Of a stretch of 45,521 nt of DNA, positions 18,587-27,345 are shown piece after piece. The notes under the pieces were generated by a model. It was not told the DNA's origin. It did no database searches and saw only the letters and a list, made by a program, of their open reading frames with translations. The DNA comes from Borreliella garinii. Its GTDB lineage: Bacteria; Spirochaetota; Spirochaetia; JABEVK01. The position numbers were made by a program, and so were the translations under genes. Position 1 is the first letter of the stretch. Each line of letters begins with the position of its first letter. Location of the stretch: assembly GCA_020720765.1 (NCBI GenBank), contig DYOB01000010.1, positions 1 to 45,521 on the forward strand, given 5' to 3'.

Positions 18587-19681
18587 ATGAATTGGGCAAG
18601 AATAGAATCTCTCTTCCACCGAAAAAAAGAAATAGAAATTCTTTTGGGTGCCCCGGAAGTCACGCGTGACGTAAAAAAATTCCGGACACTTTCTTTAGAA
18701 TTTTCCCAGCTGGAGGAGCCTGCCCGATTATGGCTTGATTACGAAAGGCTGGCGGGTGAATTATCCCAGTCTGAAAAGTTAGCAGCGGAAGAAAAAGAGC
18801 CGGAAGTTAAAGCTATGGCGCTTGAAGAAATTGATGATCTGAAAAAACAATTGGAACAAATCGAAGAGTTGGCTACGACCCACCTTGTTCCAAAGGATCC
18901 CCTTGACGGTAAAAATATCATTATGGAAATCCGTGCGGGTACAGGCGGGGACGAGGCGGCCCTTTTTGCCTCCGACCTTCTCAGGATGTACACACGCTAC
19001 GCCGAGATCAAAGGTTGGAAGATCGAGCTAATGGATATGTCCGAGGGCGAGCTTGGCGGAGTAAAAGAAGCCGTTCTCGCCATGAGCGGTAAGGAAGTTT
19101 ACGGACATCTGAGATGGGAGAGCGGGGGACACCGCGTACAGCGTGTTCCTGTCACCGAGGCCGGAGGCCGTATCCATACGAGCGCAGCAACCGTGGCAGT
19201 GTTGCCCGAAGCCGAAGAAGCCGAGGTGGAACTCCAGGATAAGGACCTTAGAATCGATGTGTTCCGGTCCAGTGGAAAGGGCGGTCAGAGCGTCAACACC
19301 ACCGACTCGGCGGTGCGTATTACCCACCTTCCTTCGGGAATAGTCGTTCAATGCCAGGATGAAAGGTCCCAGCTAAAAAATAAAGATAAGGCCATGAGGG
19401 TACTTCGTTCGCGTATCCTTGAGGTTGAACAGAGCAAAAGGGATTCGCAACGCGCCCAGGACAGAAAGTCGCAGGTCGGAAGCGGCGACCGCGGTGACCG
19501 CATACGAACGTATAATTTCCCCCAGAATAGGGTGACTGACCATCAGATCAATTATACTGCGTATAATTTAGAACGGGTAATGGAAGGACAGCTCGAAGAG
19601 ATTATTTCTCAAATACGTGTGAACGCCCAGACCGAAGCGCTGAAAGGCCTCGAAGAGGCGGGAGCCTCCTTATCAACTTAA
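18587..19681 (+). CDS. prfA: Peptide chain release factor 1
   Basis: SGKGGQSVNTTDSAVRITHLPSG (GGQ domain), PVTEAGGRIHTS, NFPQNRVTDHQIN. Confidence 0.96.
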   Translation: MNWARIESLFHRKKEIEILLGAPEVTRDVKKFRTLSLEFSQLEEPARLWLDYERLAGELSQSEKLAAEEKEPEVKAMALEEIDDLKKQLEQIEELATTHLVPKDPLDGKNIIMEIRAGTGGDEAALFASDLLRMYTRYAEIKGWKIELMDMSEGELGGVKEAVLAMSGKEVYGHLRWESGGHRVQRVPVTEAGGRIHTSAATVAVLPEAEEAEVELQDKDLRIDVFRSSGKGGQSVNTTDSAVRITHLPSGIVVQCQDERSQLKNKDKAMRVLRSRILEVEQSKRDSQRAQDRKSQVGSGDRGDRIRTYNFPQNRVTDHQINYTAYNLERVMEGQLEEIISQIRVNAQTEALKGLEEAGASLST

Positions 19682-20586
19682 GGGATCTGCTCTGCACAGG
19701 CCAGAAGACCCTCGAAGGGTCTCATACAGGAACCGAAGCCCTTGATGCTTCGCTGATTCTCTCCCACGTACTCGGAATAACGCGGTTTCAACTCTTCACT
19801 GGATCCAGGGAGACCCAGGCAACCCCTGACCAGGAGAAAATCTTCCAAGATTTAATAAAAAGGCGTTTAACCGGAGAGCCCGTTGCCTACCTTACGGGTC
19901 AGAAAGAGTTCTGGGGCTTGTCCTTTAAATGCGATACAAGGGCTCTTATACCCCGTCCTGAAACCGAGCTCCTCGTCACGAAGGCCATTGAAGCGGGCTT
20001 AAAGTTAGAAGGAAATTATGGGCGTCCCCTAAAAGTCCTAGATCTGTGCTGCGGGACAGGCTGCCTCGGCATTGCCCTGGCCATCGAAAAACCTCACTGG
20101 CAGATCACGCTTGCAGATATCAGCACTGATGCTTTAGAACTCTGCTGTATAAACGCAAACAACCTTCTTTCGGGTAGACCGAACACAGTTTCAATCCTGC
20201 AGAGCGACCTCTTTTCGGACATCACCGGGAAATTTGATATCATCACAGCGAACCCGCCCTATCTGACCCCGCAGGAAACACGGGATTGCTTGGATTTGGG
20301 ATGGAAAGAACCCAGTCTTGCCTTGGATGGGGGTGAGGTGGGACTTGGTATTATCAAACGACTTATTGAGCAGGCAGCTTCCCGCCTTGAGGATGATGGT
20401 ATCCTCCTCCTGGAAGCAGCGCCTCACCAAGACAGAGAAATACAAAAACTCATTCGTGATACAGGGTTCGAAACATCAGGGCCATGGAAGGATCTGACAG
20501 GACATTTACGCGTCTGGGGAGGCAATCGGAAGTTCAACCAGATTCCAGAATCTGAAAGCGCTGAAACTCACCCTTTGCGGGAATAA
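19672..20586 (+). CDS. prmC: Release factor glutamine methyltransferase, probable AUC start
   Basis: Reading frame open from 19567; NPPYLTP, LDLCCGTGCLGIALA, LTGQKEFWGL; N-terminus (I/M)NLRDLLCTGQ...LDASLILSHVLG is encoded upstream of the ORF-track TTG at 19918. Confidence 0.85.
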   Translation: MNLRDLLCTGQKTLEGSHTGTEALDASLILSHVLGITRFQLFTGSRETQATPDQEKIFQDLIKRRLTGEPVAYLTGQKEFWGLSFKCDTRALIPRPETELLVTKAIEAGLKLEGNYGRPLKVLDLCCGTGCLGIALAIEKPHWQITLADISTDALELCCINANNLLSGRPNTVSILQSDLFSDITGKFDIITANPPYLTPQETRDCLDLGWKEPSLALDGGEVGLGIIKRLIEQAASRLEDDGILLLEAAPHQDREIQKLIRDTGFETSGPWKDLTGHLRVWGGNRKFNQIPESESAETHPLRE

Positions 20587-20815
20587 CTTCTTTTTCGACC
20601 TCTTCAATTCTTGCACCCGGCGGACCTCTGCGCAAGGCGTCCTCAAATTGGTCAAGACGGAAATCAGGACCTTCTATAACGACACTGACAGTTCCGTCGG
20701 TTTCATTTCTGATCCAGCCGGTTAGACCCGAACTGCATGCGTAGCGGGTGAGGAAAAACCGATACCCTACACCCTGGACTCTTCCACTGATCTTAAATTT
20801 CCGTGCTGTCATCAT
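20534..20815 (-). CDS. acyP: Acylphosphatase
   Basis: KISGRVQGVGYRFF and GWIRNETDGTVSVVIEG. Confidence 0.94.
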   Translation of the reverse strand: MMTARKFKISGRVQGVGYRFFLTRYACSSGLTGWIRNETDGTVSVVIEGPDFRLDQFEDALRRGPPGARIEEVEKEVIPAKGEFQRFQILESG

Positions 20816-21183
20816 GTAGGCAGAACGGCTTTCACCTTTTCCTCGATATCTGAATAGGAATAGGGTTTGACAATAAGTTCATAAGGTACCGGGAATTCGG
20901 GTTTTAGAAATCCGCTCGTGAGAAAAATATGAATATCCTGACAAAATCTTTTAAGGAACCGAACCCAATAGTCTCCTCCGAGAATATCCATTCTATAGTC
21001 CGTAACTATTACTTTTACAGGGTAATCCAAGAGTTGTTTGATGGCTCCCACACCGTCAGAAGCTACTATAACGCTATAACCGAGTTTTGTAAGATAGTCC
21101 CTCAAGGTCAGTCGTATCGAATCCTCATCTTCAACAATGAGTACCATGCTTTTCTCAGACACCACTACCTCCGTATGATACAT
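20812..21183 (-). CDS. Single-domain response regulator (REC)
   Basis: VLIVEDEDS, phosphoacceptor VTDYRMD, LTSG, VKPYS. Confidence 0.88.
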   Translation of the reverse strand: MYHTEVVVSEKSMVLIVEDEDSIRLTLRDYLTKLGYSVIVASDGVGAIKQLLDYPVKVIVTDYRMDILGGDYWVRFLKRFCQDIHIFLTSGFLKPEFPVPYELIVKPYSYSDIEEKVKAVLPT

Positions 21184-21770
21184 CCCTCTATGGCGCCGGC
21201 TATTTCATCCATATCGATGGGCTTAGAGAAGTATCCTTCTGCACCTTCAAAAAGAACTGTCTCCCTGTCGGTCTGGCTATCAAACCCAGAAATCGCTATG
21301 ACAATGGGTTTTCCCAGCTGTGAATCGTTCTTAATATTTTTACAGATGGTTACACCGTCTACCCCGGGCAAGTTAAGGTCGAGAACCACTACGGCAGGTC
21401 TCATTTTTTGAAGCATGACACCGGCCTCGTAACCGTCATATGCTGAAGCTATCTGAAATTCTGGAAATTGTTTACTAAGATGGAGCACGACAGCTGCGTT
21501 AAAATCCTTGTCGTCGTCGATGACGAGTATCGAGCTATCTTTAAAGCTATCCCGCAGAACGGCCTCGTACTCCGGTGGTATTCGCATCTGTTTCTCTTCG
21601 AGAAAGTTTAATAGATCATCTGCATAGACCCTGTATTGGCCTCCAGGAGTAGTGAAGGCCTTAAGGTATTTATTCTTAATCCAGTTTATCGCAGTTTGGT
21701 TGACAACACCACAAATGTTCGCCACCTCGAGGGCGGAGAAAATCCTCATCCTGTCGTTATTTTTGACCAT
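21165..21770 (-). CDS. HTH (MerR/excisionase-like) - REC response regulator
   Basis: N-terminal FSALEVANICGVVNQTAINWIKNKYLKAFTTPGGQYRVYADDLLNFL, then REC ILVIDDDKD..VVLDLNLPG..FSKPI. Confidence 0.85.
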   Translation of the reverse strand: MVKNNDRMRIFSALEVANICGVVNQTAINWIKNKYLKAFTTPGGQYRVYADDLLNFLEEKQMRIPPEYEAVLRDSFKDSSILVIDDDKDFNAAVVLHLSKQFPEFQIASAYDGYEAGVMLQKMRPAVVVLDLNLPGVDGVTICKNIKNDSQLGKPIVIAISGFDSQTDRETVLFEGAEGYFSKPIDMDEIAGAIEGCIIRR

Positions 21771-21818
21771 AAATTGATTATATTACCAATCTATAAAAAG
21801 TCAAGGAAAATAAATAAA

Positions 21819-22208
21819 TTAACGCTTGCTGAACTGAAAACTTCTGCGCGCGCCGGCTTTTCCGAATTTCTTACGTTCCACCATTCTCGGATCTCTGCGA
21901 AGAAGCCCGTTTGCCTTCAGAACACTGTGGTTGTTTTCATCAAGTTTATCAAAAGCCCTCGACATTCCGTGGCGGACCGCCTCGGCCTGGCTATGGATTC
22001 CGCCGCCTTTAACGTTTACAACGATGGAAAAGCTCTTATTTGCGTCAAGGACTTCAAGAGGCATCTGTACGATCTGCTGGAGAAGAACCCCGGGAAAATA
22101 ATCATCCAGGGTACGTCCGTTAATAATGATGCCCCCTTTCCCTTTCTGAAGGTACACACGGGCAACACTTGTTTTTCTTCTTCCAACTGCGCTAATGGGA
22201 TTAACCAT
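21819..22208 (-). CDS. rpsI: 30S ribosomal protein S9
   Basis: GRRKTSVARVYL, VRHGMSRA, KFGKAGARRSFQFSKR. Confidence 0.97.
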   Translation of the reverse strand: MVNPISAVGRRKTSVARVYLQKGKGGIIINGRTLDDYFPGVLLQQIVQMPLEVLDANKSFSIVVNVKGGGIHSQAEAVRHGMSRAFDKLDENNHSVLKANGLLRRDPRMVERKKFGKAGARRSFQFSKR

Positions 22209-22211
22209 GAT

Positions 22212-22646
22212 TTACTCCTTTATCGACATGGGCTGGGGCTTTTGAGCAACATGAGGGTGCCTGCCGTCGCTATATACCTTAACGTTATTGAACAATTTCC
22301 TGCCCAACCTGTTTTTGGGGAGCATACCCCGTATGGCGATTTCAAGTGGCGCTACGGGTTTTCTTTTGATCATCTCACCGAAAGTCTTGCTTTTAATACC
22401 GCCGGGAAATCGGGTGTGGTCTATATAGATCTTATCAGTGACTTTCTGACCGGTCACCTTGATCTGAGCAGCGTTGATCACAACAACATAATCACCAAGC
22501 TCATGGTGGGGAACAAAATGAGGTTTATTTTTCCCCCGCAATATGGCTGCCACCTCAGCGGCGACTCGCCCCAAAATCTTCCCCGACGCATCAACTATGT
22601 GCCAATTTCGCACTGCAACAGCCGGCTTGACGTATAAAGTCTTCAT
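22212..22646 (-). CDS. rplM: 50S ribosomal protein L13
   Basis: WHIVDASGKILGRVAAEVA, GDYVVVINA, RGMLPKNRLGRK. Confidence 0.97.
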   Translation of the reverse strand: MKTLYVKPAVAVRNWHIVDASGKILGRVAAEVAAILRGKNKPHFVPHHELGDYVVVINAAQIKVTGQKVTDKIYIDHTRFPGGIKSKTFGEMIKRKPVAPLEIAIRGMLPKNRLGRKLFNNVKVYSDGRHPHVAQKPQPMSIKE

Positions 22647-22656
22647 ATAATCACCT

Positions 22657-22685
22657 ATTCTTGCAAAGTTCTACAGAGCAAGAAT
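22657..22685 (-). promoter_or_regulatory. Perfect 8-bp inverted repeat upstream of rplM
   Basis: ATTCTTGC-N13-GCAAGAAT, 11 nt upstream of the rplM start and abutting AGGTGA. Confidence 0.6.
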
Positions 22686-22712
22686 CATGACTGAAAAAGG
22701 TTTTCTTGTCAA
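22684..22712 (-). promoter_or_regulatory. Putative sigma70 promoter of rplM-rpsI
   Basis: Minus strand TTGACA-N17-CATGAT. Confidence 0.6.
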
Positions 22713-22870
22713 GAGAGCCGCTTTTAAAACTACTGCGGAGGGGTTATTAGTTCGCAAAAAACTCGCTCAAATCCTCATTTACCCGAGTAAACTCCGGTTT
22801 TCGCATCGTTTTCACTTCTGAAACCCCTTCCTCTTTGACTTTTAAAAGTGGCTCAAGTTGACGAGGCTTT

Positions 22871-23110
22871 TTATTTCGTTTCTTCCTTTGCGGATTCCTG
22901 GGCTTCCTTTTTCGCAGCCATTGCATCTTTCATGTCGGCTATGCCTACGAGGATTGCCAAAAGTCCTAAAAGAAGGACGACAAGCGGTGCGCCGCCCTGG
23001 AGTACCGCCAGGACTTGAGGTCCCCAGTTCAGTCCTAAGGGGAATGCAAAGGGAAGCACAGCCCAAATACCCAGCACGATGAAAACCAAACCTAAAATTA
23101 TTGCTACCAT
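22871..23110 (-). CDS. Small integral membrane protein
   Basis: 79 aa, two hydrophobic segments and charged C-terminus. Confidence 0.6.
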   Translation of the reverse strand: MVAIILGLVFIVLGIWAVLPFAFPLGLNWGPQVLAVLQGGAPLVVLLLGLLAILVGIADMKDAMAAKKEAQESAKEETK

Positions 23111-23141
23111 ACTAGTAGAGTAGGAAAAGCGGGGAAGGTTG

Positions 23142-23462
23142 TCAAGACTTATTTTTCGACAAACGCTGAATATTTTTCAAGGCTAAAACCAAGCCAACGG
23201 CGAGGCTTAAGCTGGATAGAACCCCTAAAATCCATGAAAGGACAGAAATTCCATTCAGTGATAGAACTTCAAGGTCAGCAAGTCCAATTTCATCGAGAAA
23301 ACGAAGCATAATATCTAAATAAGCAAGCACCGAGGAGGCAATCACCCAGACCCAAGAGGTTTCCCGAGTCTGGCTCCAGAGAGCTACTCCGGCGGCTCCT
23401 GCAAAGAACGCCGCTGTCATACGGATAAGGACATCAATCCATTGTGAAGGTTCCCAACTCAT
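23142..23462 (-). CDS. Small integral membrane protein
   Basis: 106 aa with several hydrophobic segments. Confidence 0.6.
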   Translation of the reverse strand: MSWEPSQWIDVLIRMTAAFFAGAAGVALWSQTRETSWVWVIASSVLAYLDIMLRFLDEIGLADLEVLSLNGISVLSWILGVLSSLSLAVGLVLALKNIQRLSKNKS

Positions 23463-23493
23463 AGTTTGAAGATACCTTAAAATCGCCTTTCTG

Positions 23494-24162
23494 TCAGGAG
23501 GTGATGGAATGGCAACTCAGCCACTTTTTCCTTTCGCCTGGAAGGACCTCCCATGGAAGGCAAATCGGTGTTGCGGGGTCTTTAGGCAAACGGATGAGGG
23601 ATTTGTAACAGACTTCGCGGAGAATTTTGTACGAGTCTTCGTTTCCATTGTACGACATCCACGGGCCTTTCCGGGTCCAGGGTTTCACTTCCCATTCGTT
23701 CCAATGGACGGGTAAAGGTTCTTCGTGGGATATCCAGGATCCAAGTGCTGCGCAACTGGCAGCTACCCTGTGAGCAGGAGATGAAAAAGTCCCTGACACC
23801 TGAGATTTCTCCATAACGAGATCAACACCTAACCCGAGGTCGGGGAGAAGGACCGCAAAGGTATCGGTGGCTGGAGTTTCCCAGGGTCGGATCAAGGGCA
23901 GGTTATCCTCCTCCCTAACCAACCGAGTTGAGAATCCAGGAAACCTGGCGGAAAGAAGTTTAATGAGACGTTTTTCCCAGTATGTCGGAAAAATTCCCGT
24001 AAGGCCCCTGGCGAGTTCCTGGCGGTAACGGGTCAGGACCCTTGAATCGCTCCACCCGAAGAGCGCCCGCCCTCCTTCCCTATCCAGGTCGAGGTACCGT
24101 CCGCCTTCTCGGGTATAAAGAAAAGAGCCCCTGGCCCGGGTAACAGGAGGTAGTTCACTCAT
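23494..24162 (-). CDS. Hypothetical protein resembling the N-terminal segment of class III aminotransferases
   Basis: ARGSFLYTREGGRYLDLDREGGRALFGW...GIFPTYWEKRLIKLL; no recognisable PLP-lysine core. Confidence 0.55.
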   Translation of the reverse strand: MSELPPVTRARGSFLYTREGGRYLDLDREGGRALFGWSDSRVLTRYRQELARGLTGIFPTYWEKRLIKLLSARFPGFSTRLVREEDNLPLIRPWETPATDTFAVLLPDLGLGVDLVMEKSQVSGTFSSPAHRVAASCAALGSWISHEEPLPVHWNEWEVKPWTRKGPWMSYNGNEDSYKILREVCYKSLIRLPKDPATPICLPWEVLPGERKKWLSCHSITS

Positions 24163-26221
24163 CAGAACCTATCCTTTCAAGCGGGGTGTAAGCCGTGAGA
24201 AACTTACCTATAAAACCTGTGTCAAAACGTACTTGAACGACGGGGTCGGCTCCCGCTGTCCAGGAACGAATCACATAGCCGGTACCGTAATCCTCGTGGT
24301 AAACACGCTGACCGGATTTCCACCCGCCGGAGCCGAAACCCTCGCGAGGTGCTTCCGGGGCACCAATAAAAAGGACATTTTCCTCGGGGAGGTCGGACAG
24401 AAAAGAGCTGGCTTGCCGGTACTCGGTTTTTCCCCATAACATCCGGTAACGTGCGGATGTCAAAAGCAATTCCTGCCTGGCTCGAGTCATTCCCACATAA
24501 AAGAGACGCCTCTCTTCCTCCACTTCTTCAGGGTGTTCAGCGCGCGGAAAAAGCCCTTCTTCAAGGCCCGTGATCACAACTCTGTCAAATTCAAGGCCTT
24601 TTGCGTTATGGAGGGTAATCAGTAAGGTTTTCGCTGTCACGCCGTTATCCCGTTCTACAGCACCTTGGAGAGCAGCCTGCTCAAGGAAGGCCGTAACTCC
24701 CTCGCGGCCCGGAGGGAAGCCAGCGGTAGCACTGACTAATTCACCGATATTTTCAAGCCTGTCGGTCCCCTCTTTCTTATCGCGTTCCTGGAAAAATAAG
24801 CCTAGCCCAGAACTTTCAAGAATTAAACCGATAAGGTCACCCAGGGGAAGGGTTTCACCGGTTTCAGCAAGCGTATTGATTAAAATATCGAAGGCTAAAA
24901 TGCTTTTTTTTGCCATACCCTTCCACCCCGGGTGGTTGCCGAACTTTCCCGCTAAAACGCCTTCCTCAAGGAGCAACAGCGCATTTTTCAAGGCTTCAGG
25001 TCCCAGTCCCCTGGCCGGCTTGTTGAAAATCCGTTCCAGTGAAGCTCTATCTCGGGGATTGAACATCACTGCCAGATAGGCCAAAACGTCTTTAACCTCC
25101 TCCCTCTGGAAGAACCCCACCCCGCCGACTAGCCTGTAGGGTATATGGTAACGGTTAAGCGTCATTTCCAGCACGCGGCTCTGGGCGTTTGTACGGTAAA
25201 GCAGGGCTGTTTCCGCTCCAGGAGTTTTTTGAATATACTGAGCGGCAAATTCAGCCTCCTCGTCCTGATCCTGAAAAAATAAAACCCTTACAGGCTCCCC
25301 CGGGCCGGACTTGGTCCATAAGGTTTTCCCGAGCCTCCCGGAGTTTCTGGCAATCATGGCAGAGGCGGACGCAAGAATATTTCCTGTAGAGCGGTAATTC
25401 TCTTCGAGCTTGACTATGGATGTACCGGGGTATTCCGCTGTGAAATTCAGGATGTTTTGTATTTCAGCCCCCCTGAACTTATAAATGCTCTGGTCATCGT
25501 CACCCACCACCGTCAGCCATTCACCCTTGGGCGAGAGTGCTTTCAGAAGAAGAAACTGGGCAAGGTTGGTGTCTTGAAATTCATCAACCAAAAGACAAGT
25601 GAACCTTTGACGGATGCGGTTCGCTGCGGCTTGCTGACTGCGTAGGAAATTCAGGGTATTAAGAATCAGTCCCCCGAAATCAACCGCCCCGGACTGGGTC
25701 AAAAGTTTCTCATAACGCTGGTAGACTGCTGCTAAGCCCGGATAGAGTTCATCCACCTGGGGATCGTACGGGGAAAGCGCCCTGTCCTTACACGAAGAAA
25801 TTTTTCGCCCCAGGTCCTTGTATTCCGAGAGGCTTAATCCTGGATGGGCCGCCTTGATGATTTTCTGACTGTCTTCATCGTCATAAATGGTAAAACTCTC
25901 AGGAAGTCCTGCGGCTTGGGCATTTCTCCTTAAAAACCAAGAACAGAAGGAGTGAAAAGTACGAATCTGGCTTCTCTGGGCGCGCGGGTCCAAAAGTTGC
26001 GCCCTTTCCTTCATTTCAGCTGCGGCTTTATTGGTAAAGGTCACCGCCAGGATAGCCTCCGGCGCTGCAAGGTTGGTTTGGATAAGGTGGACTATGCGGC
26101 GGGTAATGACCCTCGTCTTTCCGCTTCCTGCGCCGGCAAGGATGAGGAGAGGAGAATTTCCGTGGGTCACTGCTTCAAGTTGGGGTGGATTCAGACCTGA
26201 GAGATGGTTGCTCCCGGACAT
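24155..26221 (-). CDS. UvrD/Rep/PcrA family superfamily 1 DNA helicase
   Basis: LNPPQLEAVTHGNSPLLILAGAGSGKTRVITRR, VDEFQDTN, VGDDDQSIYKFRGA, LYRTNAQSR. Confidence 0.95.
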   Translation of the reverse strand: MSGSNHLSGLNPPQLEAVTHGNSPLLILAGAGSGKTRVITRRIVHLIQTNLAAPEAILAVTFTNKAAAEMKERAQLLDPRAQRSQIRTFHSFCSWFLRRNAQAAGLPESFTIYDDEDSQKIIKAAHPGLSLSEYKDLGRKISSCKDRALSPYDPQVDELYPGLAAVYQRYEKLLTQSGAVDFGGLILNTLNFLRSQQAAANRIRQRFTCLLVDEFQDTNLAQFLLLKALSPKGEWLTVVGDDDQSIYKFRGAEIQNILNFTAEYPGTSIVKLEENYRSTGNILASASAMIARNSGRLGKTLWTKSGPGEPVRVLFFQDQDEEAEFAAQYIQKTPGAETALLYRTNAQSRVLEMTLNRYHIPYRLVGGVGFFQREEVKDVLAYLAVMFNPRDRASLERIFNKPARGLGPEALKNALLLLEEGVLAGKFGNHPGWKGMAKKSILAFDILINTLAETGETLPLGDLIGLILESSGLGLFFQERDKKEGTDRLENIGELVSATAGFPPGREGVTAFLEQAALQGAVERDNGVTAKTLLITLHNAKGLEFDRVVITGLEEGLFPRAEHPEEVEEERRLFYVGMTRARQELLLTSARYRMLWGKTEYRQASSFLSDLPEENVLFIGAPEAPREGFGSGGWKSGQRVYHEDYGTGYVIRSWTAGADPVVQVRFDTGFIGKFLTAYTPLERIGSDE

Positions 26222-26229
26222 AGGAAACC

Positions 26230-27345
26230 TTAATACAGCGGATCGAGACGAAGTTGAAAGGCGTTACCCGAGCGGACCCAACGCAGCAGACGGGCAGATA
26301 CCTGGCCTGCCTCGCCCATTTCAAGCTCCTTCCCGCCAACCCTGACAACAAAGGCGCCAGCATTGCTACCGGCAAGGACAACCTGTTTTGAAGCGTCGAT
26401 TCTGACGGATTCGCCTTTATCCCAGAACCCTTCCTCGCGCGGCTTATCGTCCGCCTGGTAGCGGAATAAGGAATTACCCCTGAACACAACTTCTACCTGA
26501 AACGGTGCTGTGGCTGGGGCATCCTGGATGACCTGGCTCTGGCGCTGTCTTTCAGGCCTGATACTCGCAGGCGCGGTAAGTGCTACAAGGGCTTCTTCAC
26601 CCAGAACGACTTCATTCGCCACAGGGATAATATTCACGGTAGCCAGTTTTTGTACGATAAGACTAACACCTTTCTTTTCATCGGATTCGTCAATGTCCAA
26701 AAGGGCGAACCTCAGATCTGTCGTAGAATTCCCGTCGAGATCGAGGAAACTCTCCTGCCCCAACCTGAGATGGGTTTCTCCGGATCCGCCGGTGATAACA
26801 AGAGAGTCATCGATGGACTTTACGGTAAATTTGGAGATCAGGCCGTCACCGCGGACTTCGATGGTATCTTCAAGGAAGAATCTGCGCTCGAGTTCGTTCT
26901 GGTCCTCTTCTAAAACAACAACCTCTGGTACTCTGGTGTTTTGAACGTTTGAGGTGACCCAAGAACCGAGGCCCCCGAACCAGCCGCCTACATCCTGAGA
27001 TCTCCAGATTAGGAGAATAATGATGAGCAAAGCAGCTCCGCCGAGTGCTAAGAGTCTAATAGGCAATGGTTTATTTTGATTGAGAAGGGCTTCCATCGGC
27101 GCAGGCTGTTCTTGAATTTTCAAATGCCTGTAGGCTCCCATAAGTTCTTCGGAATTCAGATCCAGGTATTCGCAGTAGGTTCTCAGGAACCCGACAAGGT
27201 AGGGCTCGCCGGGAAAGGCCGAATAGTCGTCAGCTTCAAGAGCTACGATATAAGAGCGGGAAATATTGGTTTCCCTGGCGACAGTGTCGAGGGACATTCC
27301 AGATTTTTCCCGCGCTGTGAAGAGAATCCGGCCGATTGATTCCAT
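26230..27345 (-). CDS. RodZ-like protein (cytoplasmic HTH, one TM, extracytoplasmic region with C-terminal DUF4115-like part)
   Basis: GRILFTAREKSGMSLDTVARETNISRSYIVALEADDYSAFPGEPYLVGFLRTYCEYLDL; TM LALGGAALLIIILLIW. Confidence 0.82.
   Translation of the reverse strand: MESIGRILFTAREKSGMSLDTVARETNISRSYIVALEADDYSAFPGEPYLVGFLRTYCEYLDLNSEELMGAYRHLKIQEQPAPMEALLNQNKPLPIRLLALGGAALLIIILLIWRSQDVGGWFGGLGSWVTSNVQNTRVPEVVVLEEDQNELERRFFLEDTIEVRGDGLISKFTVKSIDDSLVITGGSGETHLRLGQESFLDLDGNSTTDLRFALLDIDESDEKKGVSLIVQKLATVNIIPVANEVVLGEEALVALTAPASIRPERQRQSQVIQDAPATAPFQVEVVFRGNSLFRYQADDKPREEGFWDKGESVRIDASKQVVLAGSNAGAFVVRVGGKELEMGEAGQVSARLLRWVRSGNAFQLRLDPLY

Noticed and set aside
21636-22637. 333-aa plus-strand ORF
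   Set aside because: Antisense to rpsI and rplM, both unmistakable; a shadow ORF.
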